A DNA stretch of 64,000 nucleotides from JAEZDP01 sp964430855 (GTDB lineage: Bacteria; Acidobacteriota; Vicinamibacteria; Vicinamibacterales; Vicinamibacteraceae), in NCBI GenBank assembly GCA_964430855.1, contig CAYSHC010000011.1, positions 1 through 64,000 of the forward strand. The letters are read 5' to 3'. A model generated the notes under the pieces. The model did no database searches. It had not been told where the DNA came from and saw nothing but the letters and a program-made list of their open reading frames with translations. Made by a program: the position numbers and the translations under genes. Each line of letters starts with the position of its first letter. The stretch's first letter is position 1. This document shows positions 1-8,848 of the stretch, one piece after another.

Positions 1-212
1 CGATCCGCTCGGGGACGACGAGCGGCAGGAGCGTGCGGTGGACGGCAACGGCGACGAGCGCCGCCGCAAGGCACGCCAGGCTGACGACGACGAGCTGCTC
101 GGGCCGCGTGTAGGTGGTCTCGCGCCAGACCAGGACGGTTGCGGCGGCGAAGCCGAGGACGGTGAAGAGCTGCCAGACGCGAAAACCGCTGGAGACGTCA
201 GTCGAGTTCACG
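1..212 (-). CDS. Incomplete small membrane protein downstream of ccmF-ccmH
   Basis: An open frame of 70 codons starts at a GTG (positions 212-210) and runs off the left edge of the window, so only the N-terminus is visible. It overlaps the 3' end of the ccmF-ccmH gene by 15 bp, which suggests translational coupling in the same operon. The visible protein has a short polar start, a first hydrophobic helix (about residues 14-30, FTVLGFAAATVLVW), a polar loop with RETTYTRPEQ, and a second hydrophobic helix (about residues 42-58) ending in Val-His-Arg. This looks like a two-helix integral membrane protein. I do not recognise the family. Position suggests a partner in cytochrome c maturation or a respiratory-complex accessory gene, but that is inference from neighbourhood only. 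Confidence 0.5.
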
Positions 213-2744
213 CAGCTCCTCGTCCAGCCGGGCCTGGAGCGCCTGCGCGTCCGTTGCGGAGGTCGCCTCGCTCGCGTCGCGGGCGCCGCGGGCCGCGGCG
301 GCAGCCGTCAGCGGCTGCGCGGCGTCACTGGCGCTGTCACCCTCGGCGTGGGCCCGGCGCGACCACCGGACGGCAAGCGCCCCGGCAAACACCGCCCCGA
401 ACACCCCGAGCGCGTACGGGACCGCCCAGGCCAGGCGGTTGAACCCCTGGTCGAGCGGCATCGCGAGCGGCTCCTGGCTGCCGTACTTGTCGATGTAGTA
501 CTGGTACACCTGTTCGCGGGTCATCCCCTGCTCGACCAGCCCCGCGAGCTCGGCGCGCATCTGTGCGGCCATGCCGCAGGTGCACTCGCCGATGCGCTTG
601 CGCCCGCACGTGCCGCACATGCAGATGATCTCGGACTGCAGCTCGCGCTCGAGCGTCGAAGACGGCGCGCGCAGGACGAGGCCAGGGTTCTCGACGTGCT
701 GCGCGTGCGCGTGGCCGCCGCCGATCAGCAGGCCGACCAGCAGCAGCAGCGATGTCGTCGCCGCGCGCGACGGCGAGGGCACGGTGGCGGCCGCGGCCGC
801 GAACGTCCGCTCCGGGAGCAGCGCGACGATGGAGCCGAGGGCGAGGAGCCCGAAGCCGGCCCAGATCCAGTTGACCAGCGGGTTGACCACCACGTGGAAC
901 GTGGCCGACTGCTGCTGCACGTCGAAGCCTGCCAGGACGATGTAGAGGTCCTCGGCGAAGCTGCGGCGGATGGCCACTTCCGTGGTCGGCTCCTCCGGAC
1001 GCTTCGCGTAGAACCACTTGGCCGGCGTCATCACGCCGACCTCCTCGCCCCGGTCGAACACCGTCATGTGCGCCGTCACCATCTGCTTCTGGCCGTCGTC
1101 GGTCAGGCGGATCGCGTCGTGGCGCACCGAGAAGTTGCCCACCTCCACCGTGTCGCCCGGGCGCAGCAGCACCTGGGCTTCCTGCTTGAAGCCCTCGCCG
1201 GCAAAGCCGAGGAACATCACGACGATGCCGAGGTGGACGAGGTAGCCGCCGTAGCGCCGCTGGTTGCGCGCCACCAGGCCGATGGCCGCCGTGACGATGT
1301 CGGAGCCCGACACGCCCTGGCGGACGCGGGCCCCGCGCACGAACTCCTGCACCATGGTCGCGATGACAAATGCCGACAGCGCGAAGCAGATGCCCGACGA
1401 CCAGACGCGCACGCCCAGCGCGACGAGCGCGCCGGAGACGACGAGCGCCGTGACGACCGGCCAGAGGAACTGGTAGCGCAGGTTGGCGGCCGTCGACTTC
1501 CGCCAGGCGAGCAGCGGGCCGATGCCCGTCAGCGCCAGCAGCGCCAGGCCGATCGGCAGCATCCACTTGTTGAAGAACGGCGGGCCGACGGTGAGGCGCT
1601 CGCCCGTGATCGACTCGCTGAGCGTCGGGAACATCGTCGCGAAGAGGACGAAGATCGCCGAGAACAGGAGGATCCAGTTGTTGGCGAGGAACGCGGCCTC
1701 GCGCGACAGCCACGAGTCGAGCTCGTGGCGCCCACGGAGCAGCGGCAGCCGGTAGAACACCATCCCGAAGCTCACGACCAGCAGCGCGATCATGAACACG
1801 GTGAACATCATGGCGAGCTCGGGATCCTCGCCGAAGGCGTGCACCGACTGCACGACGCCCGACCGCGTCATGAACGTCCCGAAGATGGTCAGGAAGAACG
1901 TGAGGATGACGAGCGTCATGTTCCAGACGCGCAGCATCCCGCGCCGCTCCTGCACCATCACCGAGTGCAGGAAGGCCGTGCCGGTGAACCACGGCAGCAG
2001 CCCGGCGTTTTCCACCGGATCCCAGCCCCAGTAGCCGCCCCAGCCGAGCTCCTCGTACGCCCAGATCATCCCGAGCGTCAGCCCGAGCGACAGGAACAGC
2101 CAGCTGACCATCGTCCAGCGCCTGACCGCCCGCAGCCACGAGTCGTCGAGGTAGCCGGTGAAGAGGGCCGCCATCCCGAAGGCGAACGGGATGGTCATCC
2201 CCACGAAGCCGACATACAGCGACGGCGGGTGGATGACCATGTAGACGTTCTGCAGCAGCGGGTTCAGGCCCTGCCCATCCGGCGGCATGTCGGCCAGGTA
2301 GGTCTCGAACGGGTTGTTGTGGATGACCATGAGGAACAGGAAGAACATCTGCACCACGGCCACCACGGCCACCACGTACGGGATCAGCTCTCGGTGCGAC
2401 TCGCGGGAGTTGCGCACCGCGAGCGCGCCGAAGGTCGACAGCAGGAACACCCAGAAGAGGATCGACCCGTCCAGGCCGCCCCAGTACGCCGTGATCTTGA
2501 ACAGCAGCGGCTGGATAGCGTCGGAATAGCGGTCGACGTACCGGATGTGGAAGGCGTCGGTGACAAACGCGTAGACGATGATGGCGCTGGCCAGCGTCAT
2601 CAGCGCGGCCACCAGATAGAAGGCGCCGATGCCGCTCTCGACGAGGCGGGTCGACCGGCGCCGGGCGCCCACGACCGAGGCCGTGGCCGCGTATGCCGCG
2701 ACGACGAACGCGGCGAGAAGGAGGAACGTGCCGAGCGCTGACAT
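198..2744 (-). CDS. ccmF: CcmF-CcmH fusion, cytochrome c heme lyase component
   Basis: This 848-residue membrane protein combines two System I cytochrome c maturation functions. Residues 1 to about 640 are CcmF, the integral membrane component that transfers heme from holo-CcmE to apocytochrome c. They hold many transmembrane helices and the tryptophan-rich periplasmic motif WGGYWGWDPVENAG near residue 230, plus the conserved HPPSLYVGFVG segment. After a linker with a new hydrophobic segment, residues about 700-790 resemble CcmH: EIICMCGTCGRK and ECTCGMA (cysteines near 708, 710, 713, 722 and 724), then a helical region and a C-terminal membrane segment. CcmH normally uses an LRCxxC thiol motif; this one has extra cysteines. 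It is followed by an overlapping membrane gene and preceded 18 bp upstream by ccmE, so the order is ccmE-ccmF/H. Fusion of the two parts is seen directly as one uninterrupted frame. Confidence 0.9.
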   Translation of the reverse strand: MSALGTFLLLAAFVVAAYAATASVVGARRRSTRLVESGIGAFYLVAALMTLASAIIVYAFVTDAFHIRYVDRYSDAIQPLLFKITAYWGGLDGSILFWVFLLSTFGALAVRNSRESHRELIPYVVAVVAVVQMFFLFLMVIHNNPFETYLADMPPDGQGLNPLLQNVYMVIHPPSLYVGFVGMTIPFAFGMAALFTGYLDDSWLRAVRRWTMVSWLFLSLGLTLGMIWAYEELGWGGYWGWDPVENAGLLPWFTGTAFLHSVMVQERRGMLRVWNMTLVILTFFLTIFGTFMTRSGVVQSVHAFGEDPELAMMFTVFMIALLVVSFGMVFYRLPLLRGRHELDSWLSREAAFLANNWILLFSAIFVLFATMFPTLSESITGERLTVGPPFFNKWMLPIGLALLALTGIGPLLAWRKSTAANLRYQFLWPVVTALVVSGALVALGVRVWSSGICFALSAFVIATMVQEFVRGARVRQGVSGSDIVTAAIGLVARNQRRYGGYLVHLGIVVMFLGFAGEGFKQEAQVLLRPGDTVEVGNFSVRHDAIRLTDDGQKQMVTAHMTVFDRGEEVGVMTPAKWFYAKRPEEPTTEVAIRRSFAEDLYIVLAGFDVQQQSATFHVVVNPLVNWIWAGFGLLALGSIVALLPERTFAAAAATVPSPSRAATTSLLLLVGLLIGGGHAHAQHVENPGLVLRAPSSTLERELQSEIICMCGTCGRKRIGECTCGMAAQMRAELAGLVEQGMTREQVYQYYIDKYGSQEPLAMPLDQGFNRLAWAVPYALGVFGAVFAGALAVRWSRRAHAEGDSASDAAQPLTAAAAARGARDASEATSATDAQALQARLDEELRELD

Positions 2745-2762
2745 GAGGGCGGGTGCCTCCGG

Positions 2763-3203
2763 CTATGGGGACGAGGCAGCGCCCGTCGCCCCGCCGGCAG
2801 GCATGCCGCTGCCGGGGCTGGACGGCTCGTACTTGGACGGGCACTTCGCCATCACGCCGTCGGGCTCGACGATGAAGCCGTCGGCGCCGAGCGTGCCCTT
2901 GACGACCACTTCCGACCCGTCCTTGAACGTGTCGGGCACGATGCCGGAATAGCTCGCCGAGACGACATGGCCGTTGTGGCTGATCTCGAACCGGTAGTCG
3001 AGCGAGTCCGGACGGCGCCGGATGTTCGAGGCGTGCCCGTGGATCTGGAGCCGCTTGCCGTACCACGCCTCGGGCGAGGTCATCACCTCGTCCACGTGCT
3101 TGTAGTACTGCGTGTTCTCGGACAGGCTGGAATACAGCAGTCCGCCGAACGCCACGGACAGGACGGCCGTCGTCAGGCCGATCTTCAGCACTTTCGATCG
3201 CAT
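2763..3203 (-). CDS. ccmE: CcmE heme chaperone, cysteine (CxxxY) type
   Basis: CcmE is a membrane-anchored periplasmic heme chaperone that carries heme from the CcmABCD complex to CcmF. The 146-residue protein has one N-terminal anchor helix (about residues 7-25), an OB-fold core (HVDEVMTSPEAWYGKRLQIHGHA through VVVKGTLGADGFIVEP) and the heme-binding tail. The usual heme-binding histidine (motif HxxxY) is replaced by cysteine: MAKCPSKYEP, with Cys121 and Tyr125. This CxxxY form is known from sulfate reducers and archaea, in Ccm systems described as lacking CcmH; here a CcmH-like domain is present on the neighbouring CcmF. The low-complexity C-terminal tail is rich in Gly, Ser and Pro. The gene is 18 bp upstream of the ccmF-ccmH fusion on the same strand. 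The call is firm; heme binding by Cys121 is inferred. Confidence 0.9.
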   Translation of the reverse strand: MRSKVLKIGLTTAVLSVAFGGLLYSSLSENTQYYKHVDEVMTSPEAWYGKRLQIHGHASNIRRRPDSLDYRFEISHNGHVVSASYSGIVPDTFKDGSEVVVKGTLGADGFIVEPDGVMAKCPSKYEPSSPGSGMPAGGATGAASSP

Positions 3204-3278
3204 GGTCGTGCAGGGCTCTGGCGCGACAGGACCGACACGCGCGCCTGGACCAGCATAAGCCGCCGGCCCTTCGAACGT

Positions 3279-3860
3279 CTACCGTGGCCGGGGTGCGAGG
3301 GCCGACAGTCGGCGCGCCACCAGCTCGACGGGCAGGCCGACGACGTTGGGGTAGGAGCCATCGATACGCTGGATGAAGCGGGACGCGAGCCCCTGGATGG
3401 CGTAGGCGCCCGCCTTGTCGCGCGGTTCTCCGCTCGCCACGTACCAGGCGATGTCGTCGTCGCTCAGCGGCGCCATCCAGACGCGCGTCGTCGCGACGTC
3501 AGTGATGAGCTCGGCGCCCCGCCTGAGCGCGACGCCCGTGACCACGTCGTGGGGGCGTCCCGCCAGCCGCCGCAGCATCGCGGCGGCGTCGGTGTCGTCG
3601 ACCGGCTTGCCGAGCGGCACCCCGTCGAGCACGACCAGCGTGTCGGCGGCCAGGACGATCACGTCTCCGTCCGCGTCGACGGCGCGCGCCTTCGCCTCGG
3701 CCAGCCGTCGCACGGCTGCCGCGGGGGCCTCGCCAGGAGAAACGCGCTCGTCGACGTCGGCGGGCCGGACCTCGAAGCTGAACCCTGCCGCGCGCAGCAG
3801 CTCCGCGCGCCGCGGCGACTGCGACGCCAGCACGATGGGCACTCCGGGGTCAGGTCTCAT
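3279..3860 (-). CDS. maf: Maf nucleoside-triphosphate pyrophosphatase
   Basis: Maf proteins hydrolyse non-canonical or surplus nucleoside triphosphates to monophosphate plus pyrophosphate in the cytoplasm. The 193-residue frame shows the family signatures in order: SQSPRRAELL near the N-terminus, VLAADTLVVLDG and LGKP in the middle, and YVASGEPRDKAGAYAIQGLAS towards the C-terminus, with IDGSYPNVVGLP near the end. Length is normal. The start is uncertain. The ATG at 3860 lies inside the first copy of a GGGGTCAGGTCTC array, so residues 1-5 (MRPDP) are repeat-encoded; a GTG at 3842 (VPIVLASQSP) matches the usual Maf N-terminus better. The gene is divergent from the DciA-like gene, with the repeat array filling the shared upstream region. 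Confidence 0.92.
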   Translation of the reverse strand: MRPDPGVPIVLASQSPRRAELLRAAGFSFEVRPADVDERVSPGEAPAAAVRRLAEAKARAVDADGDVIVLAADTLVVLDGVPLGKPVDDTDAAAMLRRLAGRPHDVVTGVALRRGAELITDVATTRVWMAPLSDDDIAWYVASGEPRDKAGAYAIQGLASRFIQRIDGSYPNVVGLPVELVARRLSALAPRPR

Positions 3861-3939
3861 TCCGGCCGTCTCTGGGGTCAGGTCTCGACAACAGCGGTGG
3901 CGGGGTCAGGTCTCGCCTCTCGAGGCGCGCAGATACTGC
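3846..3939 (+). repeat. Repeat array A: three GGGGTCAGGTCTCG copies plus terminal module
   Basis: Copies start at 3846, 3874 and 3902 (steps of 28 and 28). The first copy ends in A rather than G, which creates the CAT that serves as the maf start codon on the other strand. The terminal module GCAGATACTGC starts at 3929, 27 nt after the last copy start. The array sits between divergent maf and the DciA-like gene. Confidence 0.9.
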
Positions 3940-3989
3940 CACCCGCCGCGGCCACGCTGCCCTCCGCCGACAGAGGGTACACTGCCCCC

Positions 3990-4292
3990 ATGGTGCCGCT
4001 GCAGCACGTCGTCCCCGGCGCGATCATCCGCCTGCTCGCGGGCCAGCCGCACAGCGCCGGCAAGGTCGAGGCCGCCTGGCGGCTCAGCGTGGGCAGCGGG
4101 CTCGCGCGCCTCAGCCGCGCGGACCGCGACGCAGACGGCGTGCTGCTCGTCGACGTCGCCGACCCGCACGTCGTGCGCGAACTCGACGCTCATCGGCCCG
4201 TCATCGAGCAGCGCCTGCGCGCCATCCTCGGAAGCCGGGTGCGGACCTTCCGCGTGATCGGCACCGCGGCGCCCCTGCGCCCCTCGTCCTGA
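3990..4292 (+). CDS. DciA-like DUF721 protein, putative helicase-loading factor
   Basis: A 100-residue protein starting at the ATG at 3990. It matches the DUF721/DciA pattern: a short helical N-terminus (VVPGAIIRLLAGQ), KVEAAWRLSVGSGLARLSR, the strand-rich VLLVDVADPHVVRELDAHRPVIEQRLRAILG, and a final FRVIGTA strand. DciA is the ancestral loader of the replicative helicase DnaB in most bacteria lacking DnaC. The protein is shorter than many DciA proteins and consists essentially of the KH-like domain. It is transcribed away from maf, with repeat array A in the shared upstream region; a TACACT hexamer about 10 bp before the start is a possible -10 box. Family assignment is by sequence pattern; the helicase role is inferred. 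Confidence 0.72.
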   Translation: MVPLQHVVPGAIIRLLAGQPHSAGKVEAAWRLSVGSGLARLSRADRDADGVLLVDVADPHVVRELDAHRPVIEQRLRAILGSRVRTFRVIGTAAPLRPSS

Positions 4293-4304
4293 CCCCTGAC
4301 TCAG

Positions 4305-5507
4305 ATGTCCACGCCCCCCCTCCCCGACGACCGCCGGCCCGTCATCGTCTCTGCCGCGCGCCTGCCCACCGGACGCTTCCTTGGCGCGCTCAAGGAGCTG
4401 TCGGCGCCGCAGCTGGGCGCGCTTGCCGTGCGCGCCGCCGTCGAGCGGTCGGGACTCCGGCCGCAGGACATCGACGAGTGCATCATGGGGAACGTCGTCT
4501 CGGCCGGCCAGGGGCAGAACCCCGCGCGGCAGGCGGCGCTGCACGGCGGACTCCCCCACACCGTCGCCGCGCTGACGGTCAACAAGGTGTGCGGGTCGAG
4601 CCTCAAGGCCGTCATGCTCGCGGCGCAGGGGATCATCGCCGGCGACGTCCAGGCCGTGGTCGCCGGCGGCATGGAGTCGATGAGCCAGTGTCCCTACCTG
4701 CTCCCACGCGTACGCGAAGGCTTACGCATGGGCCACGGCACCGTCGTCGACAGCATGGTCCACGACGGCCTCTGGTGCGCCTTCGAGGACTGGCACATGG
4801 GGTGCACAGGCGACGCCGTGGCCGAGCGCTATGGCGTGTCGCGCGCCGAGCAGGACGCCTACGCCGCCGAGAGCCACGCCCGCGCGGCGCGTGCCACGCG
4901 TGAGGGCGCCTTCGCGCGCGAACTCGTCCCGGTGGAAGTGCCCCAGCGGAAAGGGCCGCCCGTCGCCGTGACACAGGACGAGCCGATCCGCGAGGACACG
5001 ACGCCCGAGACGCTGGCGCGCCTGAAGCCTGCCTTCGCCGCGAACGGCACCGTCACGGCCGGCAACGCGCCCGGGGTCAACGACGGCGCGGCCGCCCTCG
5101 TCGTCACGTCGGCGGCGCTGGCCGCGTCGCGCGGCCTGACGATCCGCGCGCGCATCGCCGCGCAGGCGACGAGCGGCCTCGAGCCGCGCTGGGTGATGAT
5201 GACGCCCGTCCCCGCCATCAGGAAGGTGGCCGAGAAGGCCGGATGGTCGCTCGACGACGTGGACCTGTTCGAGATCAACGAGGCGTTCGCCGTGCAGGCC
5301 GTCGCCGTGACGCGTGAGCTCGGTCTGCCGCCCGACCGCGTCAACGTGCATGGCGGGGCCGTCGCGCTCGGCCATCCCATCGGCGCGAGCGGCGCGCGCA
5401 TCCTCACGACGCTGCTGCATGCCCTCGAGCGGACCGGAGGGCGCCGCGGTATCGCCTCGCTGTGCCTCGGGGGCGGGAACGGCGTCGCGCTCGCCATCGA
5501 GCGCTGA
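4305..5507 (+). CDS. Acetyl-CoA acetyltransferase (thiolase)
   Basis: A full-length 400-residue thiolase. Class II thiolases condense two acetyl-CoA to acetoacetyl-CoA or run the reverse cleavage in beta-oxidation. The nucleophile Cys96 lies in VNKVCGSSLKAVMLA. The C-terminal signatures are also intact: NEAFAVQAVAVTRE, the catalytic-histidine motif GGAVALGHPIGASGAR, and the second cysteine in SLCLGGGNGVALAIE at the very end. It starts 12 bp after the DciA-like gene. The 3-hydroxyacyl-CoA dehydrogenase gene follows 153 bp downstream on the same strand, so the two probably act together on acetoacetyl-CoA / 3-hydroxybutyryl-CoA. Sequence alone does not settle whether the main direction is synthetic (PhaA/AtoB) or degradative. 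Confidence 0.93.
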   Translation: MSTPPLPDDRRPVIVSAARLPTGRFLGALKELSAPQLGALAVRAAVERSGLRPQDIDECIMGNVVSAGQGQNPARQAALHGGLPHTVAALTVNKVCGSSLKAVMLAAQGIIAGDVQAVVAGGMESMSQCPYLLPRVREGLRMGHGTVVDSMVHDGLWCAFEDWHMGCTGDAVAERYGVSRAEQDAYAAESHARAARATREGAFARELVPVEVPQRKGPPVAVTQDEPIREDTTPETLARLKPAFAANGTVTAGNAPGVNDGAAALVVTSAALAASRGLTIRARIAAQATSGLEPRWVMMTPVPAIRKVAEKAGWSLDDVDLFEINEAFAVQAVAVTRELGLPPDRVNVHGGAVALGHPIGASGARILTTLLHALERTGGRRGIASLCLGGGNGVALAIER

Positions 5508-5660
5508 CGCCCCGCCGGTCGCGTGTCGCCACCGTTTGTCGCCGCTCCCCCGCTTCCGCTGCGCCGCCGACCGCCTGCTGTGCGGTGCAGCTGCCGGGTG
5601 CGGCCGACCGTCCCGTCGGCATCGACACGCCACGGCCGATGTCGCGGTAGCCTGTAGCGC

Positions 5661-6509
5661 ATGCGCGAGACCATTGGAGTGATTGGCGCCGGGACCATGG
5701 GCAGCGGGATTGCGCAGGTGTTCGCGCAGCACGGCTGCGAGGTCCACCTCGTGGACGTCACCGACGCCGCGCTGTCGCGGGCGCGCGACGGCATCGCGCG
5801 CAGCCTGGCGAAGTTCGTCGAGAAGCAGACGCTTACGGGTGACGAGCGCGACGCGACGCTCGCGCGCCTGCACCTCTCCACGTCCCTCGAGACCGTCGCC
5901 GGCGCGGCGCTGGTCGTGGAGGCCGTGGCCGAGCAGCGCGCGCTCAAGCGCGAGCTCTTCGCGCGGCTCGACGCGCTGCTGCCGCCCGAGGCGCTGCTCG
6001 CCTCCAACACGTCGTCGATCTCAATCACGGAACTTGCCGCCGCCACCACCCGTGCCGACCGCGTCTTCGGCATGCACTTCATGAACCCCGTGCCGCTGAT
6101 GGCGCTCGTGGAGCTGATTCGCGGCCAGGCGACGAGCGACGCGACGATGGCTGCGGGCCATGCGTGGTGCGAGCGGCTGGGCAAGACGGCCGTCGAGGCG
6201 AGCGACTACCCGGGGTTCATCGCCAACCGCGTGCTGATGCCGATGATCAACGAGGCCGCCTTCGCGCTGATGGAGGGCGTGGGCGACGCCAGGGCCATCG
6301 ACACGGTCATGACGCTCGGCATGCGCCATCCGATGGGCCCCCTCACGCTGGCCGACTTCATCGGCCTCGACGTGTGCGTCGCCATCCTGGACGTCATGCA
6401 CGAGGGCCTCGGCGACCCGAAGTACCGCGCGTGTCCCCTGCTCCGCCGCCTCGTCGCCGCTGGCCATCTCGGGCGCAAGACCGGACGCGGGTTCTACACG
6501 TACGAGTAG
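5661..6509 (+). CDS. hbd: 3-hydroxybutyryl-CoA dehydrogenase
   Basis: A 282-residue stand-alone 3-hydroxyacyl-CoA dehydrogenase, the usual length for Hbd/PaaH. The NAD-binding Rossmann motif GAGTMGSGIAQ is at residues 9-19. ASNTSSISITELAA and the catalytic-histidine segment FGMHFMNPVPLMALVEL follow, then the C-terminal domain with YPGFIANRVLMPMINEAAFALMEG and GPLTLADFIGLD. The protein ends in the typical LGRKTGRGFYTY. It interconverts 3-hydroxybutyryl-CoA and acetoacetyl-CoA with NAD(H). With the thiolase immediately upstream it makes a two-step C4-CoA module. The annotated ATG is preceded by a weak ribosome-binding site. Confidence 0.93.
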   Translation: MRETIGVIGAGTMGSGIAQVFAQHGCEVHLVDVTDAALSRARDGIARSLAKFVEKQTLTGDERDATLARLHLSTSLETVAGAALVVEAVAEQRALKRELFARLDALLPPEALLASNTSSISITELAAATTRADRVFGMHFMNPVPLMALVELIRGQATSDATMAAGHAWCERLGKTAVEASDYPGFIANRVLMPMINEAAFALMEGVGDARAIDTVMTLGMRHPMGPLTLADFIGLDVCVAILDVMHEGLGDPKYRACPLLRRLVAAGHLGRKTGRGFYTYE

Positions 6510-6578
6510 GCGTCGGCGGGACGCGACAACGCGAGGGAAGAACGTGCTGGTACAGGGACGACGTGGCGCGGATGGCCG

Positions 6579-7121
6579 TCAGTGCCGGCTGTCGGCGATT
6601 CGCTCGAGCCGCCAGAATGCCAAAGCGGCGAGCGGTCCGACCCAGAGGATCTCGCGCATCACCGCCGTCAGGTTGTGCGCGAAGAATCCCGGCAGCCAGT
6701 AGCGGCGCGAAATCGGCATGAACACGTGGTAGGGCGACTCGTAGAACTCCCACGAGAACGGCCAGAGCGCCATGACGCCGATGGGCGGCGTCGTGTCGTT
6801 GCCGAGCCAGTCGAGCAGGATGTGGGAGGCGTAGGCGAGACATGCGGCCACGGCCCAGCGCCACCGGCCGGTGATGACGCGCGCGATGACGAGGACGATC
6901 GCGACCGCGCCGACGCTGTGGGTGTAGGTCGAGTGAGTGCCGAACAGCAGGTCGAGGTCGGGCAGCGTCCCGACCAGCGCGAACGGCAGAATGGCCAGCA
7001 TGGCCGTGTCGACCGGCCGCCGCGCGGCTGGCGGATCGATGGCACGGACGAGGGCGCGGGGCCCGGCGGCCATGACGCCCACGGCAATGCCCGCCAACGC
7101 GTGTCCCAGGGGGCTCGGCAC
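6579..7121 (-). CDS. Membrane-bound metal-dependent hydrolase, YdjM/DUF457 family
   Basis: The 180-residue protein has four or so hydrophobic helices and the DUF457 metal-ligand pattern. SPLGHALAGIAVG is at the N-terminus, then GTLPDLDLLFGTHSTYTHSVGAVAIV (Asp and His ligands), ASHILLDWLGNDTTPPIGVMALWPFSW, and a final YHVFMPISRRYW. The family contains YdjM, LexA-regulated in E. coli, and related inner-membrane proteins; the substrate is generally unknown. It is convergent with hbd and divergent from recA, with about 225 bp between its start and recA. I saw no recognisable LexA box there, so SOS regulation is not supported. Confidence 0.8.
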   Translation of the reverse strand: MPSPLGHALAGIAVGVMAAGPRALVRAIDPPAARRPVDTAMLAILPFALVGTLPDLDLLFGTHSTYTHSVGAVAIVLVIARVITGRWRWAVAACLAYASHILLDWLGNDTTPPIGVMALWPFSWEFYESPYHVFMPISRRYWLPGFFAHNLTAVMREILWVGPLAALAFWRLERIADSRH

Positions 7122-7266
7122 GGCGAGACATTAGCAATCCCTCCACACCGGAGCAAACGGCCCCGAGCAGAAGGTGCATATGAACGCACACGGTGGCGAA
7201 AGTCTGACATCTCGGCAAGCGACGTCAAATCAGTGGCTTAGATGCGCCCTCGAGGAAGACTTTCGC

Positions 7267-7295
7267 TTGACGGCGGACTGGCACATGCCTAGAAT
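7267..7295 (+). promoter_or_regulatory. Sigma-70-type promoter of recA
   Basis: TTGACG at 7267-7272 and TAGAAT at 7290-7295 are separated by exactly 17 bp, close to the -35/-10 consensus. Transcription would start near 7302, giving a leader of about 45 nt before recA, with AGGAGA at 7335-7340 as ribosome-binding site. No LexA-type palindrome overlaps it that I can see. Confidence 0.75.
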
Positions 7296-7347
7296 ACGAA
7301 AGCTGACGTGACCGCACTGCCGCGCCACTCATCCAGGAGACATCTGC

Positions 7348-8385
<1,038 letters not shown>

Positions 8386-8388
8386 CCG

Positions 8389-8484
8389 GTAGGGACGGCT
8401 CTCCGAGCCGTCCTTGTTTCGCTCCCGCGCGCCGTCCCTTGTTTCGCTCCCGCCCGTCGTCCGTGTTCCGCTCTCCGAGACGTC
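8389..8484 (+). repeat. REP-like element after recA: GTAG plus hairpin, with decayed copies
   Basis: GTAG (8389-8392) directly abuts a perfect 8-bp stem: GGACGGCT 8393-8400, loop CTCCG, AGCCGTCC 8406-8413. The tail TTGTTT follows, so the hairpin could also end recA transcription. Further on are two imperfect repeats of the tail (CCGTCC(C)TTGTTTCGCTC at 8408 and 8432) and a degraded half-element ending GCTCTCCGAGACGTCC near 8484. GTAG followed by a hairpin is the hallmark layout of REP sequences moved by REP-associated tyrosine transposases; no such transposase is in the window. The rest of 8386-8620 holds a 12-bp palindrome (CTGCACGTGCAG, 8536-8547) and the tRNA promoter. Confidence 0.6.
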
Positions 8485-8561
8485 CTGTCGTCCGTGCCGT
8501 TGCGGCGTATTCTCGCTGTCCCCTGGCGCCGCAACCTGCACGTGCAGCAGGCCCGCAACCC

Positions 8562-8590
8562 TTGTTGTCGAGGCGCGCGCGTGCTATGCT
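8562..8590 (+). promoter_or_regulatory. Promoter of tRNA-Phe
   Basis: TTGTTG at 8562-8567 and TATGCT at 8585-8590 have a 17-bp spacer. The expected start near 8597 is about 24 bp before the mature tRNA. The palindrome CTGCACGTGCAG lies just upstream. Confidence 0.55.
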
Positions 8591-8620
8591 CTCGCGGTTG
8601 TCTGGCTGACCTCACCGCGT

Positions 8621-8696
8621 GCCGAGGTAGCTCAGTTGGTAGAGCATACGACTGAAAATCGTAGTGTCGGCGGTTCGATTCCGCCCCTCGGCACCA
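8621..8696 (+). tRNA. tRNA-Phe (GAA)
   Basis: All cloverleaf parts are visible. The acceptor GCCGAGG (8621-8627) pairs with CCTCGGC (8686-8692). There is a D-arm GCTC...GAGC and an anticodon stem TACGA/TCGTA around loop CTGAAAA with anticodon GAA. The T-arm is GGCGG-TTCGATT-CCGCC, followed by discriminator A and an encoded CCA at 8694-8696. Confidence 0.97.
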
Positions 8697-8848
8697 CCCC
8701 ACTCCCTTCGGCCTGACGCACCTCCACATCCTCGCCATCTGGCCGCATCAACGGCCGGCGCTTCCCTCCAGGCAGCGGAGAAATCCCGTCTCGACGTCCC
8801 GTGGGGAGGAGCGGTGCTGCGCGCTCACCTTCCGTTATGATGAGCGCC

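Noticed and set aside
114..2741. A plus-strand open frame of 875 codons
   Set aside because: It lies opposite the clear ccmF-ccmH gene and its translation is Arg/His/Asp-rich without any domain.
7122..7347. A LexA box controlling recA or the YdjM-like gene
   Set aside because: I find neither CTGT-N8-ACAG nor GAAC-N4-GTTC in the shared upstream region; only the sigma-70-type promoter is supported.
8393..8419. A plain intrinsic terminator after recA
   Set aside because: The tail is TTGTTTC, not a good T-run, and GTAG plus decayed copies fit a REP-like repeat better; termination may still occur.
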